A stretch of DNA of 36,668 nt, taken from positions 1-36,668 of IMG/VR virus record IMGVR_UViG_3300030099_000154. One strand, written 5' to 3'. Of the stretch, positions 1-9,455 are shown in pieces. Within the stretch, counting starts at the first letter, position 1; each line of letters begins with the position of its first letter. Both the position numbers and the translations under genes were made by a program. The stretch is from a virus. The notes below the pieces were generated by a model, which worked only from the letters and a program-made list of their open reading frames with translations, was not told the DNA's origin and made no database searches.

Positions 1-1
1 A

Positions 2-445
2 AATTGGGCAAACACAGCTTCTGCTACTTTTGATATCACCGGTGTCCAGCTTGAACTTGGCGAACAGGCCACGCCTTTTGAGCATGAGGACATAGGAATT
101 ACGTTAGCAAAATGTCAAAGGTATTATCAACGGATTGATGCTAGAACCTCATATGATGGACTGATTGATGGGATGCACTTGGCAACCTCACAATTTTATG
201 GGATGCACACTTTTCCTGTCCAGATGAGGTCAAATCCAACCATGACTGGAAGCGGTACTTTTAGCGTTATGAGCAATGGTAATGACAGAACGCCTGACAG
301 CCTTATAGTGCAAAGAGCCAATGTTCATGTGGTGCAAACGTATAGTGCGTTATCTGGTGGGAATTTAGGCACTGCTGGACACGGTGGGCAAATAAGAGCG
401 CATAACGATGCCGATACATTTTTAGATTTTACAGCGGAATTATAA
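2..445 (+). CDS. Tail fibre-like protein, C-terminal fragment (5' end outside window)
   Basis: The reading frame is open from base 2 with no start codon, so this is the last 147 residues of a longer protein. It begins with a phrase typical of phage receptor-binding and tail fibre C-termini: ITGVQLELGEQATPFEH, followed by LAKCQRYYQRI. In the family this block closes a carbohydrate-binding-like beta domain of fibre or appendage proteins. The rest is Gly/Ser/Thr-rich beta-type sequence (TMTGSGTFSVMS) ending in DFTAEL. An internal ATG at 173 is a possible but unlikely start, because the conserved motif lies upstream of it. It sits one base upstream of the next gene, as in late operons. Being a fibre or appendage protein is inferred from the motif; the receptor is unknown. 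Confidence 0.75.
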   Translation, partial: NWANTASATFDITGVQLELGEQATPFEHEDIGITLAKCQRYYQRIDARTSYDGLIDGMHLATSQFYGMHTFPVQMRSNPTMTGSGTFSVMSNGNDRTPDSLIVQRANVHVVQTYSALSGGNLGTAGHGGQIRAHNDADTFLDFTAEL

Positions 446-446
446 A

Positions 447-638
447 ATGGATATAAAATCAGCAAAATATCATGCAGACTCTATAACAGGTGAAAACTTG
501 TCAATTACTGTTGTCTTAAACAATGCGCCTGAAAAGAGTTTACCTTTATCAGTACCACTTGACCCAGACAACACACACTACGCAGAAATCCTACGCCAAG
601 TAGCGGCTGGCGAATTAACGATAGCAGATGCGGATTGA
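447..638 (+). CDS. Small hypothetical phage protein (63 aa)
   Basis: A 63-residue acidic protein lying one base after the fibre gene and three bases before the next gene, so it is almost certainly co-translated with them. It has no membrane segment, cysteine cluster or signal peptide. A short beta-rich half (SITVVLNNAPEKSLPLSVPL) is followed by a helix (YAEILRQVAAGELTIADAD). Proteins of this size and pattern next to tail fibre genes in marine phages could be fibre chaperones or minor appendage proteins, but I do not recognise a defined family. The start ATG is the only one that fits the spacing. Function unknown. Confidence 0.7.
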   Translation: MDIKSAKYHADSITGENLSITVVLNNAPEKSLPLSVPLDPDNTHYAEILRQVAAGELTIADAD

Positions 639-641
639 TGA

Positions 642-2510
642 ATGCCTCTAAGCAAACTACAGTTCAAACCTGGAATCAACAGAGAGGGTACAAATTACTC
701 TAATGAAGGCGGTTGGTTTGATGGTGATAAAATTAGATTTCGTAATGGTCTGCCAGAGCGCATAGGCGGTTGGACTCGTGTATCTAACACACAAATAACA
801 GGCACACCTCGTAAGATATTTGATTTTGTTACGTTGTCTTCACAAAACTTGTTGTTTATTGGCACTGAGCAAAAAGTATTTTTAGAAAACGCAGGTACGT
901 TCAACGACATTACACCCATTAGATCTACTGTTAGTCTTGGTACGAATCCTGTAAATACAACGGGCGGTGCAGGTAGCGGTGTTGTAACGATTACCACACA
1001 GGCGGCACATGGTGCCATAGCTGGAGACTTTGTTACATTAGCCAGTCTCACAACCACTGATGGCATAACAGCCGCACAGTTAAATATAGAACATAAGATA
1101 ACTTCTGTCCCCAGCACTACAACTTTTACAATTACCACTGCTGGTTCGGCTACTTCAGGCAGCACCGCAGGTGGTGGATCTTCCGGCACTGCCGCCTTTC
1201 AATTGAATATTGGACTCAACACCACGGTTCTTGGTTCAGGTTGGGGTGCTGGAACATGGGGTCGTTTTACTTGGGGATCTGCTGCTGGATCCTTGTCTGG
1301 TCAAACCTTGCGATTGTGGTCGGCAGATAACTTTGGTGAAGATCTGATCTTTAACATTGCGGATAGCACCATTTACTATTGGGACGCAACCAATGGAACA
1401 AGCACTAGGGCAGTTGAATTATCTAGTTTAACAGGTGCGAGTGATGTACCTACCAAAGCTCGTAAAATACTTGTTTCAGACGTTGATCGACATTGCATAG
1501 CATTTGGAACAAACCCAATAGGGAGCGGCACTCTTGACCCTCTGTTAATTCGTTTTTCAAGTCAAGAAGAGCCTCAAAATTGGACTCCATCTGCCACTAA
1601 CACTGCTGGTGATTTACGTTTGTCAAAGGGCAGCGAGATTATCACGGCTGTGCAAACCAGCCGTCAGATATTGGTCTGGACAGATCAATCTATGTACTCA
1701 ATGCAGTTCCTTGGCCCACCGTTTACTTTTGGTGTGTCAATGCTTGGTGATAATATACGAATAGCTGGTCCAAACACCGCATTAGCTGTTAATGATGTGG
1801 TATTCTGGATGGGACAGGAAAACTTCTATCTGTATGATGGACGTATTCAAGCCATACCATGCAGTGTTCGTGACTATGTGTTTGGAGACATGAACAATCA
1901 ACAGTCTTTCAAGTTTCATGCTGGCTCAATTGGTAGTCAGACTGAAATTTGGTGGTTTTATGTGTCCTCTGGCGCAACAGAGGTAGATCGTTATGTAGTC
2001 TATAACTACGGACAAAAGGTCTGGTATTACGGTACACTTGTTCGTACTGCATGGAATGACAGAGCCTCTGGCCTTCGCAGCTTTCCGCAAGCCACAGGCG
2101 CAGATTTTTATCTATATGATCATGAAAATGGTTTAGATGATTTTAGCACAGGCAGCGCTGTTGCAATCAATGCGTTTGTTGAGTCCTCTGATTTTGACAT
2201 AGGCGATGGGCAACAATTTATGTTAGTGAATAGAATATTGCCAGATTTAAGCTTTAGTGGCTCTTCTGCTGGTAGTCCTGCCGCTTTATTTACTGTTAAA
2301 AGTCGTGATTTTGGTGGTGATGCTTTTACCGAATCTCCGTCTGGTAGTGCCGTTAGAACAGCCACAAGTCCTGTTGAACAATACACTGACAAGATTGATC
2401 TTCGCGCTCGTGGCAGACAAATGGCTATTCGTGTAGAGAATACAGCGGTTGGCGTTAACTGGAGACTTGGCGCTCCCAGACTTGATGCGAGGGCAGATGG
2501 TAGGCGATGA
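642..2510 (+). CDS. Large virion protein, neck/tail-hub or gp10-like stabilisation candidate (622 aa)
   Basis: A 622-residue beta-rich structural protein. It opens with a phrase common to tail-hub or packaged-DNA stabilisation-type proteins of podoviruses (FKPGINREGTNYSNEGGWFDGDKIRFRNGLPERIGGW). The middle has repeated aromatic and Gly-rich strands (FWMGQENFYLYDG, WWFYVSSG, DRYVVYNYGQKVWYYG) that resemble a beta-propeller. Residues about 105-185 form a Thr/Ser/Gly-rich insert that looks like an added beta-sandwich (SGVVTITTQAAHGAIAGDFV). The order fibre, this protein, ejection proteins, lysozyme fits a P22-like podovirus. The family link to P22 gp10 is inferred from layout and general pattern, not alignment. 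The 3' end overlaps the next gene by ATGA. Confidence 0.72.
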   Translation: MPLSKLQFKPGINREGTNYSNEGGWFDGDKIRFRNGLPERIGGWTRVSNTQITGTPRKIFDFVTLSSQNLLFIGTEQKVFLENAGTFNDITPIRSTVSLGTNPVNTTGGAGSGVVTITTQAAHGAIAGDFVTLASLTTTDGITAAQLNIEHKITSVPSTTTFTITTAGSATSGSTAGGGSSGTAAFQLNIGLNTTVLGSGWGAGTWGRFTWGSAAGSLSGQTLRLWSADNFGEDLIFNIADSTIYYWDATNGTSTRAVELSSLTGASDVPTKARKILVSDVDRHCIAFGTNPIGSGTLDPLLIRFSSQEEPQNWTPSATNTAGDLRLSKGSEIITAVQTSRQILVWTDQSMYSMQFLGPPFTFGVSMLGDNIRIAGPNTALAVNDVVFWMGQENFYLYDGRIQAIPCSVRDYVFGDMNNQQSFKFHAGSIGSQTEIWWFYVSSGATEVDRYVVYNYGQKVWYYGTLVRTAWNDRASGLRSFPQATGADFYLYDHENGLDDFSTGSAVAINAFVESSDFDIGDGQQFMLVNRILPDLSFSGSSAGSPAALFTVKSRDFGGDAFTESPSGSAVRTATSPVEQYTDKIDLRARGRQMAIRVENTAVGVNWRLGAPRLDARADGRR

Positions 2511-2794
2511 CAAAAAAAATTGTAAGACCTATATTGCCAATAGCGCCATCAGAATATGACGCAGTTTTTGTAAATCAACTTGCAAGAACATTAGAACAGT
2601 TAATAGACGAGGTAAGATCAGCAGATGTAAACTTTCAAGGCATATCCAGTTCAGGTGCTGCAAACGTATTAGAGGCTGGTGATTTTTATGTCGGAGAAGC
2701 TGGTTTTTTACGAATAGTAGAGAAGAATGAAATATATTCAGGAAGCGTTGAAGGAACCACATCTTTGGGAACTGTCACCGTAACGGTGTCATAA
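2507..2794 (+). CDS. Small virion-associated hypothetical protein (95 aa)
   Basis: A 95-residue protein that starts in the ATGA overlap with the preceding gene, indicating translational coupling. The N-terminal half is mostly helical (FVNQLARTLEQLIDEVRSADVNF). The C-terminal half is short beta strands ending in a Thr/Val repeat (GTVTVTVS), a common ending for appendage or baseplate-like phage proteins. No catalytic motif, cysteine or membrane segment is visible. Its place between two structural genes suggests a minor virion or assembly protein, but function is unknown. Confidence 0.7.
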   Translation: MTKKIVRPILPIAPSEYDAVFVNQLARTLEQLIDEVRSADVNFQGISSSGAANVLEAGDFYVGEAGFLRIVEKNEIYSGSVEGTTSLGTVTVTVS

Positions 2795-2841
2795 TTGACG
2801 ATACTTGTAGAGAAAGCGTAATGATGTTAAAGTCTAAACAC

Positions 2842-2853
2842 GAACAATTGTTC
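2842..2853. repeat. 12-bp perfect palindrome in a late intergenic gap
   Basis: GAACAATTGTTC is a perfect 12-bp palindrome in the 78-bp gap upstream of the gene at 2873. This gap is one of few in the late operon. The gap also has a purine-rich ribosome site (AAAGGA) just before the next ATG. It could be a protein-binding site or chance; no good promoter hexamers flank it. Confidence 0.45.
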
Positions 2854-2872
2854 TTAATTAAAGGATCCAGTT

Positions 2873-3751
2873 ATGGGATTTCTTGATGATCTTGTAAAAG
2901 TTGCTCTTCCTGCTGTTGCTGGTACTTTTCTTGGCCCCATTGCTGGCAAAGCTTTGGGTGCTAGTGGTATAATGGGAAGCCCATTTATACAAAGCGCTTT
3001 AACATCTGGTGCTATAGGTTTGTTAACAGGACAAAAACCTAAAGATGCCCTTAAATCAGCGTTACTTGGTGGACTAGGACAATCAGTTTTTGGCGGCATG
3101 GGGCAAGCTGGAGCAACGGCAGGAGCAGGGGCAGGTCAATCATCAATTGACCCTCTTCAATATGCAAGAAACATGGCCTCTGATCCTATTGCTCTAAGAA
3201 CGGGGCAAACATCTATTCCACAAAGTGTTGTTAGTAATGCCATACAAAGTGTTTCAAAGCCTACAGCCGCTAAAACAATGTCTGGTGAATTATTGCAAGG
3301 TCTTGGATTTGCAGGTGAACCGGGCAAAGAAAATATGTTATTTAAGTTGTTAAACACTAGAATGGGTGAGGGTCTTGCTGCTGGCTTAGTTGCACAATTG
3401 TTGGCTGGTGGTGATGAAGATGAAGACAATAGAGGAGCGTTTGAACGTCGTCCCTATGCCGCTGGAGGTCCGGGTGGACAACTTGGCGGTATAAATTATA
3501 ATCAAGGCGGTGTGGTTCAATATTTTAATCAAGGTGGTGCGATGGATAATTATCCAGCAAATCCTCCTAGAAGAGATGGCCCTATTAATCCGTATGAGGG
3601 ATCTGGAACCAGAGACGATGTGCCAGCACTATTAACGGCTGGTGAATTTGTTATGACCCGTGATGCTGTTGAAGGCGCGGGTGGAGGTGATGTAAATCGA
3701 GGTTTAGACCGAATGTATAGAATGATGGATAAATTTGAGGGGATGGCATAA
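2873..3751 (+). CDS. Virion protein with tape-measure-type C-terminal motif (292 aa)
   Basis: A 292-residue protein. The first 120 residues are Gly/Ala-rich and hydrophobic (ALPAVAGTFLGPIAGKALGA, SGAIGLLTGQ), the type of glycine-zipper sequence found in ejection or pilot proteins that enter membranes. The last 110 residues are polar and carry two GG motifs (NQGGVV, NQGGAM). They end with GTRDDVPALLTAGEFVMTRDAV, a signature seen at the C-termini of many phage tape-measure and internal virion proteins. The ATG follows AAAGGA at good distance. Its stop overlaps the next start (TAATG). Likely an internal or neck virion component; precise role unknown. Confidence 0.75.
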   Translation: MGFLDDLVKVALPAVAGTFLGPIAGKALGASGIMGSPFIQSALTSGAIGLLTGQKPKDALKSALLGGLGQSVFGGMGQAGATAGAGAGQSSIDPLQYARNMASDPIALRTGQTSIPQSVVSNAIQSVSKPTAAKTMSGELLQGLGFAGEPGKENMLFKLLNTRMGEGLAAGLVAQLLAGGDEDEDNRGAFERRPYAAGGPGGQLGGINYNQGGVVQYFNQGGAMDNYPANPPRRDGPINPYEGSGTRDDVPALLTAGEFVMTRDAVEGAGGGDVNRGLDRMYRMMDKFEGMA

Positions 3752-4653
3752 TGTCTACACAAACAGTAGAACAGGTACAACGTCTAGCCCCTTATCTTGA
3801 GGGACTTGAGCAAAGATTGCTAGGCACAGCCTTTGGTGAATTTAGCGGTGCAACGCAAACCAGTCCCGGTCTTCTTGATAAGCCTCTTGCCCTTCCCACT
3901 CAACAAATAGCTGGCCTTGATCCCTTACAGCAACAAGCTTTTGCTTTAGCACCTGGAATGGTTGGATCTTATGCTCCGTTTATTTCAGGAGCATCTGGTC
4001 AAACGCTCGGCGCACAAGCTGCTTTAGGCGGTGGTCTTGGACTTCTATCAAGCCCTGCGGCGGCTGTTCAACAGTTTATGAACCCATATCAGAACTTTGT
4101 GATTGATGAGATTAACCGTCAAGCACAAATTGGCAAACAGAAAAGAGCAGCACAGGCTGTTCAATCTGGTGCATTTGGCGGTTCAAGGCAGGGCATTATG
4201 GAGGCAGAGGCAGAGGGGCGTAGATTAGCTGCCATAGGTGACGCACAACGTAAGGGCTTTGGTGACGCTTTAACGGCTTCTCAGAGGGCTGCACAGCTTA
4301 TGGGTGGTATAGGACAGGCATTTGGCGGTCTTGCCAGTACAACGGGTGATTTGGGGCGTGTACAGTCAGAGCTTGGTCGCGCTGATCTTGGTATGCTTTC
4401 ACAGCTAGGCGAAACAGGGCGTAACTTTCAATCGCAGGTTCTTGAGGCGCAACGTCAAAATCAATTACAAGCTGCTCAAGAGCCATTTACACGGTTGGAA
4501 ATTGGTCAAAACCTTCTTAAAGGCATTCCTAGCGCGGGGTTATCTTCTACGTTTAAAACTTCAACCACTCCAGCTACTAACCCGTTCTTAGCTGGAATTG
4601 GTGCATACACTGCGCTTCAGGGTATTAAGCCTTCTGGCCCTGTAGGGAATTAG
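3751..4653 (+). CDS. Internal virion protein candidate, Gln/Ala-rich helical (300 aa)
   Basis: A 300-residue protein starting in a TAATG overlap with the previous gene. The central 120-240 region is strongly helical and rich in Gln, Ala, Gly and Arg (QKRAAQAVQSGAFGGSRQG, EAEGRRLAAIGDAQRKGFG), consistent with a coiled or channel-forming ejection protein. A Pro/Leu-rich head (SPGLLDKPLALPTQQIAGL) precedes it. No enzymatic motif is seen. It sits in a run of four consecutive structural genes that ends with the lysozyme, the place where podoviruses keep their DNA-ejection proteins. The role is inferred from that context. Confidence 0.72.
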   Translation: MSTQTVEQVQRLAPYLEGLEQRLLGTAFGEFSGATQTSPGLLDKPLALPTQQIAGLDPLQQQAFALAPGMVGSYAPFISGASGQTLGAQAALGGGLGLLSSPAAAVQQFMNPYQNFVIDEINRQAQIGKQKRAAQAVQSGAFGGSRQGIMEAEAEGRRLAAIGDAQRKGFGDALTASQRAAQLMGGIGQAFGGLASTTGDLGRVQSELGRADLGMLSQLGETGRNFQSQVLEAQRQNQLQAAQEPFTRLEIGQNLLKGIPSAGLSSTFKTSTTPATNPFLAGIGAYTALQGIKPSGPVGN

Positions 4654-4663
4654 GAGAGCGTAA

Positions 4664-6484
4664 ATGGTGCAACCAGTAAAAGGTTCAGGAATAGGGGCGG
4701 TTAATATTCCTGAAATATTAACGAGTAAACCTAAAATTCTACAAGGACTAGGTACTGCCATAGCTCCTCCAGTGGAGGGAGGAGGTTTTATAGGGTTAAG
4801 TGAGGTACCTGCCTCTGGCTTACCAAATATTATGCCCGGTGAAACCAACATATTTGATGTTGAAGGTTCTGGAAGCTTTACTATTCCAACTAAACGTGGT
4901 CCTGAAACCCTTTCTGAATTTGCTAAATCTAATCTTTCTGGGTTTATGGATATGTTTAAGCCCGGTCCTGAAGACAAAATAAGACAAGCCAGAGCAAGAG
5001 GGCAAATAATACCTGGTGTTTCTGATGAAGTAGAAGCTATGGCAATAAGAGATGCGTCTGATGCTAGGGCAACGGCTGACGCAGCGGGTCAGTTAGCTGG
5101 CGGTCAAGAAACCAGTAGAATATTATCTGAAGCGGCAAAGGGAAAAATATTTGGAGATCAGTCCAAGACAACCACAAAAACTTCAGATGGGACAGAAAAA
5201 ACCAGTACAAAAGTTCCCGGCGCTGACACTCCAGCTAAACAAGCGACAGTTCAAGCCCTTGACGAATATTTAAAACAAGCACGCCCCGGTGTTAAGCCTA
5301 AAGAATATGCAGATTACATAAAAGAATTTAGTGATGCGACTGGACTTGATGTATCTGGTCAGCCAGATAATAGCACTGCTCTCATGGCATTTGGTTTGGC
5401 GTTGATGCAAAACAAGGCTGGTAAAGGTTTTAATGTTGGCAATATATTAAGCTCTGTTGGAGAAGCTGGTCAAACAGCATTGCCAGAACTTACTAAAGCT
5501 CGTTCAGAGGCTCGTGCGCTTCGTGCTAAAGCTGGTGAGTTTGCAATCAGTCGAAAGAGAGAAGATCAAGCTGCGGCTAGAAATCGTCAGTCTATATTTG
5601 TCGTTCCTCGCAGCGGTCAAGGTAAAACAGAAAAAGATCAATTAAGAGACAGGTTGATGAAAGGAAGATATATTTCTGTTAATTCTTATGAATTAGATGC
5701 TTTAGCGAATGCAGAGGGATTTGATCAGAATTACGAGATCATGCCGGGTGATGTTCTTGGTCAAATGGATAATTTGTTTAAGGCTGAAGAAAGTAAATAC
5801 AGCGATAAAATGACTGACTTCCTTTTATTTGGAGGAGCGGATGACGCATTTAAAGTAAAAACTTATGCACCTAAACCAGATCATACTAATTTAAACTCAA
5901 GAGCCATATCTGCCACTGAAATACGAAGAGCAGAAAGTGCAATTAATAATGGACTTGAAAAATTAGATACTCTTGATAAGAAATTTAGTGAATTTAAAAC
6001 TAGGTTTAGTGAAACTCCTCCCAAGTTATTTAATCAAATAGGAAGTGATATATTTCAATTTGGGCAAGCTTTAGGAATTGGTCTTCCTGATGACTTTGAT
6101 GAAATATCAAAATTAGAGGATGACGTAGCTTATCAAAAAAGGTTTACAGAGTATTTAGCCACAAGATATGCGCCACAAATTTTGCAAGAGGCTGGAAAAA
6201 CTATATCTGATGCTGACAGGCAAAGAGTTCAAGCCATTGTGGGTGAAATAGGTAAATTAAAGTCTCCTGCTGGAGTGGCTGCAAGAATGAGGGAGTTGCA
6301 CGAATTTATTGTTCTTGCTGGTCGTAAAAATATGGAAACCGCTATGGTCAATCTTAGCAGAGTTGGTGGTTCTTTAGAGTCTGGTAATTTATCCCCAGAT
6401 GAAGAAAGAAGGTATAATCAACTTGTAGCTCGTTATAAAATAGCTTCTGCTCCTAAACAGCAGGAGAAAAAAGAAGATGAATAA
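4664..6484 (+). CDS. Internal virion protein candidate (606 aa) with GKTISDADR module
   Basis: A 606-residue, mainly helical protein preceded by GGAGAG at good spacing. The N-terminal 60 residues are Gly/Pro/Ile-rich. The middle is charged and Lys/Thr-rich (KTTTKTSDGTEKTSTK), followed by helices. Near residues 507-530 it carries AGKTISDADRQRVQAIVG followed by SPAGVAARMREL. This module recurs twice in the small protein at 31105-31701. The C-terminus is charged (KQQEKKEDE). Its stop overlaps the next gene by 8 bp. The size and position between two ejection-type proteins suggest an internal core protein of the virion; no enzymatic domain was recognised. Confidence 0.72.
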   Translation: MVQPVKGSGIGAVNIPEILTSKPKILQGLGTAIAPPVEGGGFIGLSEVPASGLPNIMPGETNIFDVEGSGSFTIPTKRGPETLSEFAKSNLSGFMDMFKPGPEDKIRQARARGQIIPGVSDEVEAMAIRDASDARATADAAGQLAGGQETSRILSEAAKGKIFGDQSKTTTKTSDGTEKTSTKVPGADTPAKQATVQALDEYLKQARPGVKPKEYADYIKEFSDATGLDVSGQPDNSTALMAFGLALMQNKAGKGFNVGNILSSVGEAGQTALPELTKARSEARALRAKAGEFAISRKREDQAAARNRQSIFVVPRSGQGKTEKDQLRDRLMKGRYISVNSYELDALANAEGFDQNYEIMPGDVLGQMDNLFKAEESKYSDKMTDFLLFGGADDAFKVKTYAPKPDHTNLNSRAISATEIRRAESAINNGLEKLDTLDKKFSEFKTRFSETPPKLFNQIGSDIFQFGQALGIGLPDDFDEISKLEDDVAYQKRFTEYLATRYAPQILQEAGKTISDADRQRVQAIVGEIGKLKSPAGVAARMRELHEFIVLAGRKNMETAMVNLSRVGGSLESGNLSPDEERRYNQLVARYKIASAPKQQEKKEDE

Positions 6485-9455
6485 ACAACAAGAATACTTG
6501 ATACTTGATGCCTTAGACAGAAACATCGTTTCAAGAAGAGAAAGAGATGTTGCTCTTCGCGCTTTAGCTGGTAATCAAAGAGCGCAACAACAAATAATAC
6601 CTACACTTACAGCTAGGCGTGTTTCAAAATTTACGCCCACGGCTCAGTTTGAAGCTACTGAATCAAAGGCTGATGAAAACTTTGATTACGAAACTGGCGC
6701 TGATTCTGGGCTTCGTGCGCTATTATCATTTGGTGAAACTCAAGGCGATAGAGAAGCTATTTTAACAAGATTGGTCGGAGAAGATGGGTTTACAAGAGAC
6801 TCACAAGGCAGACTCGCTCTTACAGAAAGAGGTCAAGCAGCAAGAAACATGCAACCAATCGGAAAAAACCTTGTCATTGAAGATGAGGGTTTTTCTTTTG
6901 GCGATATTGCTGATCTTACTGGAGTGTTACCAGAGCTTGTAGGCGGTATTGGAGGAGCAATACTAGGATTGCCGGGTGGTCTTATTGGGTCATCCGCAGG
7001 AGCAGCGGCTGGAGCTGCGGCTGGTCAAGCCGTTGAAGAGGGCATTGAAAAGCTGTTAGGTGTTCAAACGCAAACTTTATCTGAGGTAGGTAAGGATGTT
7101 GCTGTAGAGGCTGCTTTAGCTGGTACATTTGAACTTGGTGGTGGTCTTATCTTTAAAGCAGGAAAAGCTGTGATTGGTGGTTTAGGAGTTGGAGCAAAAA
7201 GACTCGGTAGATCAGATGACATAACAGATGAGGCTTTAGAGCGTGGCGAAAGGCTTCTTGGTGAAGGAGCGTTGCCTAGCGTTGAACGATTAGGCGCTCC
7301 AGCCATGATTTCATATCAAGCAAAATTTGGCGAGAATGTCTTAAAAGATAGAACAAGACATCTTACTAATACTAATTTTGCTTTAGATCAGGCAGATGCT
7401 CTTAGAGCTAGATTAGGTGCCGTGTCAGTGGATGAGGCCGCTCAAGCTTTTGACAATGTAGCAAGTCTAAAATACAAGGCATTAAAAAAGACAGAACAAG
7501 AGGCATCTCAAGCGTCTTTAAAAGCTGTTAAAGAAAGTGTTGATCTTATAGAAAATTCAACCATGGTTGGAGATGATCTTAATGATGAAATACTTCTTAG
7601 GATAGAAGATGCGTTTGGCAGAGTGCAAGAAACAGCCGCCGCCAAATTTGCAAATGTTGATGAAATATTAAATAGGGTTGACCTTGGTGATCTGGGTACA
7701 GGTCAAACTGCTAGAATAATACCCACGGACGCTATTAAAGTTAAACTTGACGATGTTGTCGTTGAGTCCGCCGGGATATCCGCTCTGGGTGAACAAACAG
7801 AGAGAGCTATAAACGCAGTTCGATCTTTACCTGAAAACGCATCATTTAGACAAATAGCGTTGTCCAGAAAAGCGTTGAATGATGCTTTATACAAAGAAAA
7901 CGCATTGTTTACTCGTGAAATGAATAACGAAATAATGGCATTAAGAAGAGCCATGGATGATGCTATTGACGGTATGAATCTAACTAATATTCCTCGTAAA
8001 ACTTTAAATGCAAAACAAAAAGCATCTTTAAAAGAAGCGTCCGCTGTCCGTAAAGATGCTATGGAATATTATAAAAATTCTTTAAAAACATTTGAAGATT
8101 TAGAAAGATTTTCCATAATTCGTGATCTTAGAAACATGAAGAGAGAAGGAAGAAAATTTGAAGTGGATGCGTTACAAAGTAGAATTGTACGTCCTGATGC
8201 TCCAGCCAGATTGCAACAAGTTATTGACGCTTTAGGTGATGGAGGAGAAGAAGTTAGATCTGCTTTAGCTAGGTCATATTTAGATGACGCATTAACGAAA
8301 ACAGGCGTTAGTCAATTTGGTGATTTAACAACTGGAACATTTAGCGGTAATAAATTTTTAAATCAAATAAACGCATTAAAGGGAACAGGTAAAGTTCTAT
8401 TTGGTGATCAATGGCCTGAAGTACAAAGGTTGGCTGAGACAATAGCTTTAGCTGGTCCCGATAAAATTAGTCCTGAAGTTGTTGAAAATATTGTGCGTAT
8501 TAATAGTCAAAGTCCACTTGTTGATGCCTTAAAACAATTGAATGAAGCTAAGATAGCAGTTGGAGAGGCTGATAGAATTAGAGTTGTTAAAGCATTTAAT
8601 GAGGGTAATTTAACACCTGAAGTAGCTGTTAAAGAACTGACTAAACCTAACGCCAACTCTTCAGACGTTAGAAAGATAATAAAATTCTTTAAAAATGACC
8701 CAGAGGCACTAAACGCTTTGCGAGGCCATGTGGTGGAAGACTTGTTGTCTCGTGTGGGAGATGACGTATTTAGTAGTCAGAAAGCGGCTACAGATTTACT
8801 GCGAGTAATTAAAAAGTCAAGAAAAGACTCTGTTGTTCTGGATGAACTTTTAGGAAAAGAAGGAGCTAACGCTTTAGAGGAGTTTGCTAAAGATTTAGAA
8901 TTTTTAGGTGATGTAAGCAAAGAGGGAACAATAGCTGCCCCGGCTTATACAGCTAATCCAATAAATAAATACAAAGATATTATAAAGTTTAAAGCATTAT
9001 CTTATTTATCGTCAAACAAAGAGGCATTAGAAACTTTGGTTAGAACACAAAAAAATAAACAGGCTGGGAAGGTTGCTGCATCTGATAGAGTGAACTCGGT
9101 CACTTCAAACGCTCTAGCTAAATTAGGTGTTATAGAAAATGTAGCACGAGTCACAAGACAAACAGCGGCTCAATTAGGTCAAGAAGCTTATGACTCAACT
9201 GTAGAAGACCTAAAAAGAAGACTTGATTCTATGGCTCCTAGACCCACTGCCCCAGTTGCATCGTCTTCTTTAGGTCAAGTTGATATAACACAGCCACTGC
9301 CAGGACTGCCGGGAATGGGTACAAATATGCCTGTAGGCGCACGGGGAAGCACTGGAGTTAGAGCAGGTGATTTTCGTCAAATGGCAGCTAGTGACCCAGC
9401 CGTAGCAGAGGCGTTAGGCATTCGTGGAGCAACAGCAGGATTATTAAGACGATGA
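6477..9455 (+). CDS. Large internal virion (DNA ejection-type) protein (992 aa)
   Basis: The longest gene in the window, 992 residues, overlapping both neighbours. Residues about 156-195 form a Gly/Ala glycine-zipper stretch (LVGGIGGAILGLPGGLIG, then SSAGAAAGAAAGQAVEEG), which could insert into or line a membrane channel. The rest is long amphipathic helices with many Lys, Glu and Ala residues, and a Pro/Gly-rich tail (LPGLPGMGTNMPVGARGS). Such proteins act in podoviruses as internal core or pilot proteins that are ejected to carry DNA across the envelope. No lytic transglycosylase motif was noticed, unlike T7 gp16. The role is inferred from size, composition and place before the lysozyme. 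Confidence 0.75.
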   Translation: MNKQQEYLILDALDRNIVSRRERDVALRALAGNQRAQQQIIPTLTARRVSKFTPTAQFEATESKADENFDYETGADSGLRALLSFGETQGDREAILTRLVGEDGFTRDSQGRLALTERGQAARNMQPIGKNLVIEDEGFSFGDIADLTGVLPELVGGIGGAILGLPGGLIGSSAGAAAGAAAGQAVEEGIEKLLGVQTQTLSEVGKDVAVEAALAGTFELGGGLIFKAGKAVIGGLGVGAKRLGRSDDITDEALERGERLLGEGALPSVERLGAPAMISYQAKFGENVLKDRTRHLTNTNFALDQADALRARLGAVSVDEAAQAFDNVASLKYKALKKTEQEASQASLKAVKESVDLIENSTMVGDDLNDEILLRIEDAFGRVQETAAAKFANVDEILNRVDLGDLGTGQTARIIPTDAIKVKLDDVVVESAGISALGEQTERAINAVRSLPENASFRQIALSRKALNDALYKENALFTREMNNEIMALRRAMDDAIDGMNLTNIPRKTLNAKQKASLKEASAVRKDAMEYYKNSLKTFEDLERFSIIRDLRNMKREGRKFEVDALQSRIVRPDAPARLQQVIDALGDGGEEVRSALARSYLDDALTKTGVSQFGDLTTGTFSGNKFLNQINALKGTGKVLFGDQWPEVQRLAETIALAGPDKISPEVVENIVRINSQSPLVDALKQLNEAKIAVGEADRIRVVKAFNEGNLTPEVAVKELTKPNANSSDVRKIIKFFKNDPEALNALRGHVVEDLLSRVGDDVFSSQKAATDLLRVIKKSRKDSVVLDELLGKEGANALEEFAKDLEFLGDVSKEGTIAAPAYTANPINKYKDIIKFKALSYLSSNKEALETLVRTQKNKQAGKVAASDRVNSVTSNALAKLGVIENVARVTRQTAAQLGQEAYDSTVEDLKRRLDSMAPRPTAPVASSSLGQVDITQPLPGLPGMGTNMPVGARGSTGVRAGDFRQMAASDPAVAEALGIRGATAGLLRR

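Noticed and set aside
695-1189. Minus-strand 164-residue frame inside the 622-aa gene
   Set aside because: It lies wholly opposite a structural gene with normal coding character; Val/Pro-rich content is typical of an antisense shadow.
2795-2824. TTGACG as a late promoter -35
   Set aside because: No acceptable -10 at 16-18 bp.
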